From Abelmoschus esculentus (taxonomy: Eukaryota > Streptophyta > Magnoliopsida > Malvales > Malvaceae): a stretch of DNA of 64,000 bases. The position numbers and the translations under genes were made by a program. The notes under the pieces are model-generated. The model was not told the DNA's origin, did no database searches, and worked only from the letters and a program-made list of their open reading frames with translations. This document shows, piece after piece, positions 63,241-64,000 of this stretch (positions are counted from its first letter, which is position 1; the number at the start of each line of letters is the position of its first letter). Location of the stretch: positions 19,979,001 to 20,043,000 of the forward strand of contig JAUCBN010000001.1 of assembly GCA_035048815.1 (NCBI GenBank), given 5' to 3'.

Positions 63241-64000
63241 GCATCAAAACGACAACTAATTGTTATTAAATTAAATTTTATGAGTTTAAATATTTAATTA
63301 TGGGCTTTTGAACAAAATTATACAGATTAATCTCAAATTTTCAGCTATTTACTCGGTTAAAATTCGAACGGAATTTCTATCAAGACCATTTAAACATGCA
63401 CGGTTTAATGACATCAAAACGACATCCAATTGTTATTAGATTAAATTTTATGAGTTCAAATAGTTAATTATAGGCTTTTGAATAAAATTATACAGATTAA
63501 TCTCAAATTTTTCAGCTTTTTACTTCGTTAAAATTAGAACAAAATCTCTACAAAGCCCATTTAGACATGCACTTTTTAATTCCAAAAAAACGACAACCAA
63601 ATGTTATTAAATCAAATTTTATAAGTTTAAATATTTAATTATGGGCTTTTGAACAAAATTATATAGATTAATCGCAAATTTTCAACTGTTTACTCGGTTA
63701 AAATTCGAACGGAATCTCTATAAAGTCTATTTAGACATGCACGGTTTAATCGTATCAAAACAAAAACAAATTGTTATTAAATTAAATTTTATGAGTTCAA
63801 ATAGTTAATTATAGGCTTTTGAACAAAATTATATAGATTAATCTCAAATTTTCAGCTTTTAACACGGTTAAAATTAGAACGGAATCTTTATATAGCCCAT
63901 TTAGACATGCACGTTTTAATCCCAAGAAAACGACAACCAAATGTTATTAAATAAAATTTTATGAGTTTAAATATTTAATTATGGGCTTTTGAACAAAATT

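Larger units (their letters stand above)
25038..64000 (+). repeat. 170-bp satellite array, right block (~229 monomers, continues past window)
   Basis: Same family and orientation as the left block, but more homogeneous. A and B monomers alternate over long runs, forming a ~340-bp dimer. A monomers: TTTAATCCCAA, AAATCAAATTTTATGAGTTT, ATTATGGGC, CAGCTGTTTACTCGG, then TTCGAACGG. B monomers: TTTAATCGCATC, AAATTAAATTTTATGAGTTC, AATTATAGGC, then TTAGAACGG. C monomers (TATGATTTCAAATATTT, ATTATTAGC, TTATCGAGATTAA, AGAATTTTACTCGG) are interspersed. C monomers from about 45 kb on often read GCTTTGGAAC and AAAACCAAATTTTATG. Open frames at 41808-42002, 44107-44313, 58712-59041 and 59821-60063 are chance frames in the repeat. 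No transposon or gene was seen in this stretch. Confidence 0.95.

Noticed and set aside
7699..64000. CENP-B box in the satellite
   Set aside because: TTCGAACGGAATC superficially resembles the start of the mammalian box, but the required CGGG at the right spacing is missing.
7699..64000. CRISPR array
   Set aside because: The repeats are head-to-tail 170-bp units without unique spacers, in a plant-type context.
1..64000. tRNA or rRNA genes, telomeric repeats
   Set aside because: No cloverleaf-compatible gene, rRNA core string or TTTAGGG run was seen; the only tRNA-like sequence is the primer-binding site and the short strings near it.

Overview
The window looks like nuclear DNA of a flowering plant, probably a eudicot, from a satellite-rich block that could be centromeric, pericentromeric or another heterochromatic block. 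No host gene was recognised. The evidence is a very long array of a ~170-bp AT-rich satellite, a Ty3/gypsy element with Tat/Ogre-like features, and a 5'-truncated plant LINE with an RNase H domain. The wording of the gag-like proteins recalls elements from cotton and its relatives (Malvaceae), but that is from memory and weak.

Layout. (1) 1-7698 is the 5' part of an Ogre/Tat-like LTR retrotransposon on the minus strand. Read from right to left it has a long (~3.1 kb) 5' LTR with a TATA-like box and a consensus splice donor; a primer-binding site that appears to match the 3' end of tRNA-Arg; a leader with an inverted repeat flanking the primer site and a small minisatellite; a short ORF broken by TGA; an upstream ORF with a C-H-H-C finger-like motif; and a gag ORF broken by a TAG, whose continuation has a second finger of the same spacing. 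Protease, RT, RNase H and integrase are not in the window. (2) 7699 to ~22927 and ~25038 to 64000 are one satellite array of about 320 head-to-tail monomers, all in the same orientation. At least three monomer subfamilies (called A, B and C here) recur, most often as an A-B dimer of ~340 bp. A fourth type (D) is confined to about 14.3-25.4 kb. (3) ~22928-25037 is a LINE fragment inserted in the array, truncated just after the RT active-site region, with two frameshifts and a short poly(A) tail.

The retrotransposon genes form one non-autonomous or decayed unit as seen here. The LINE is dead. The satellite carries no credible gene. Its interest lies in its history: nested tandem duplications of 2, 4, 5, 7 and 10 monomers, re-use of a 3-monomer block, copies shared over 14.6 kb, hybrid monomers and shared deletions record successive rounds of unequal exchange or amplification. 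Coordinates of duplications were read by eye from shared rare variants and are accurate to roughly a few tens of bases. I found no clear evidence of a novel gene system.
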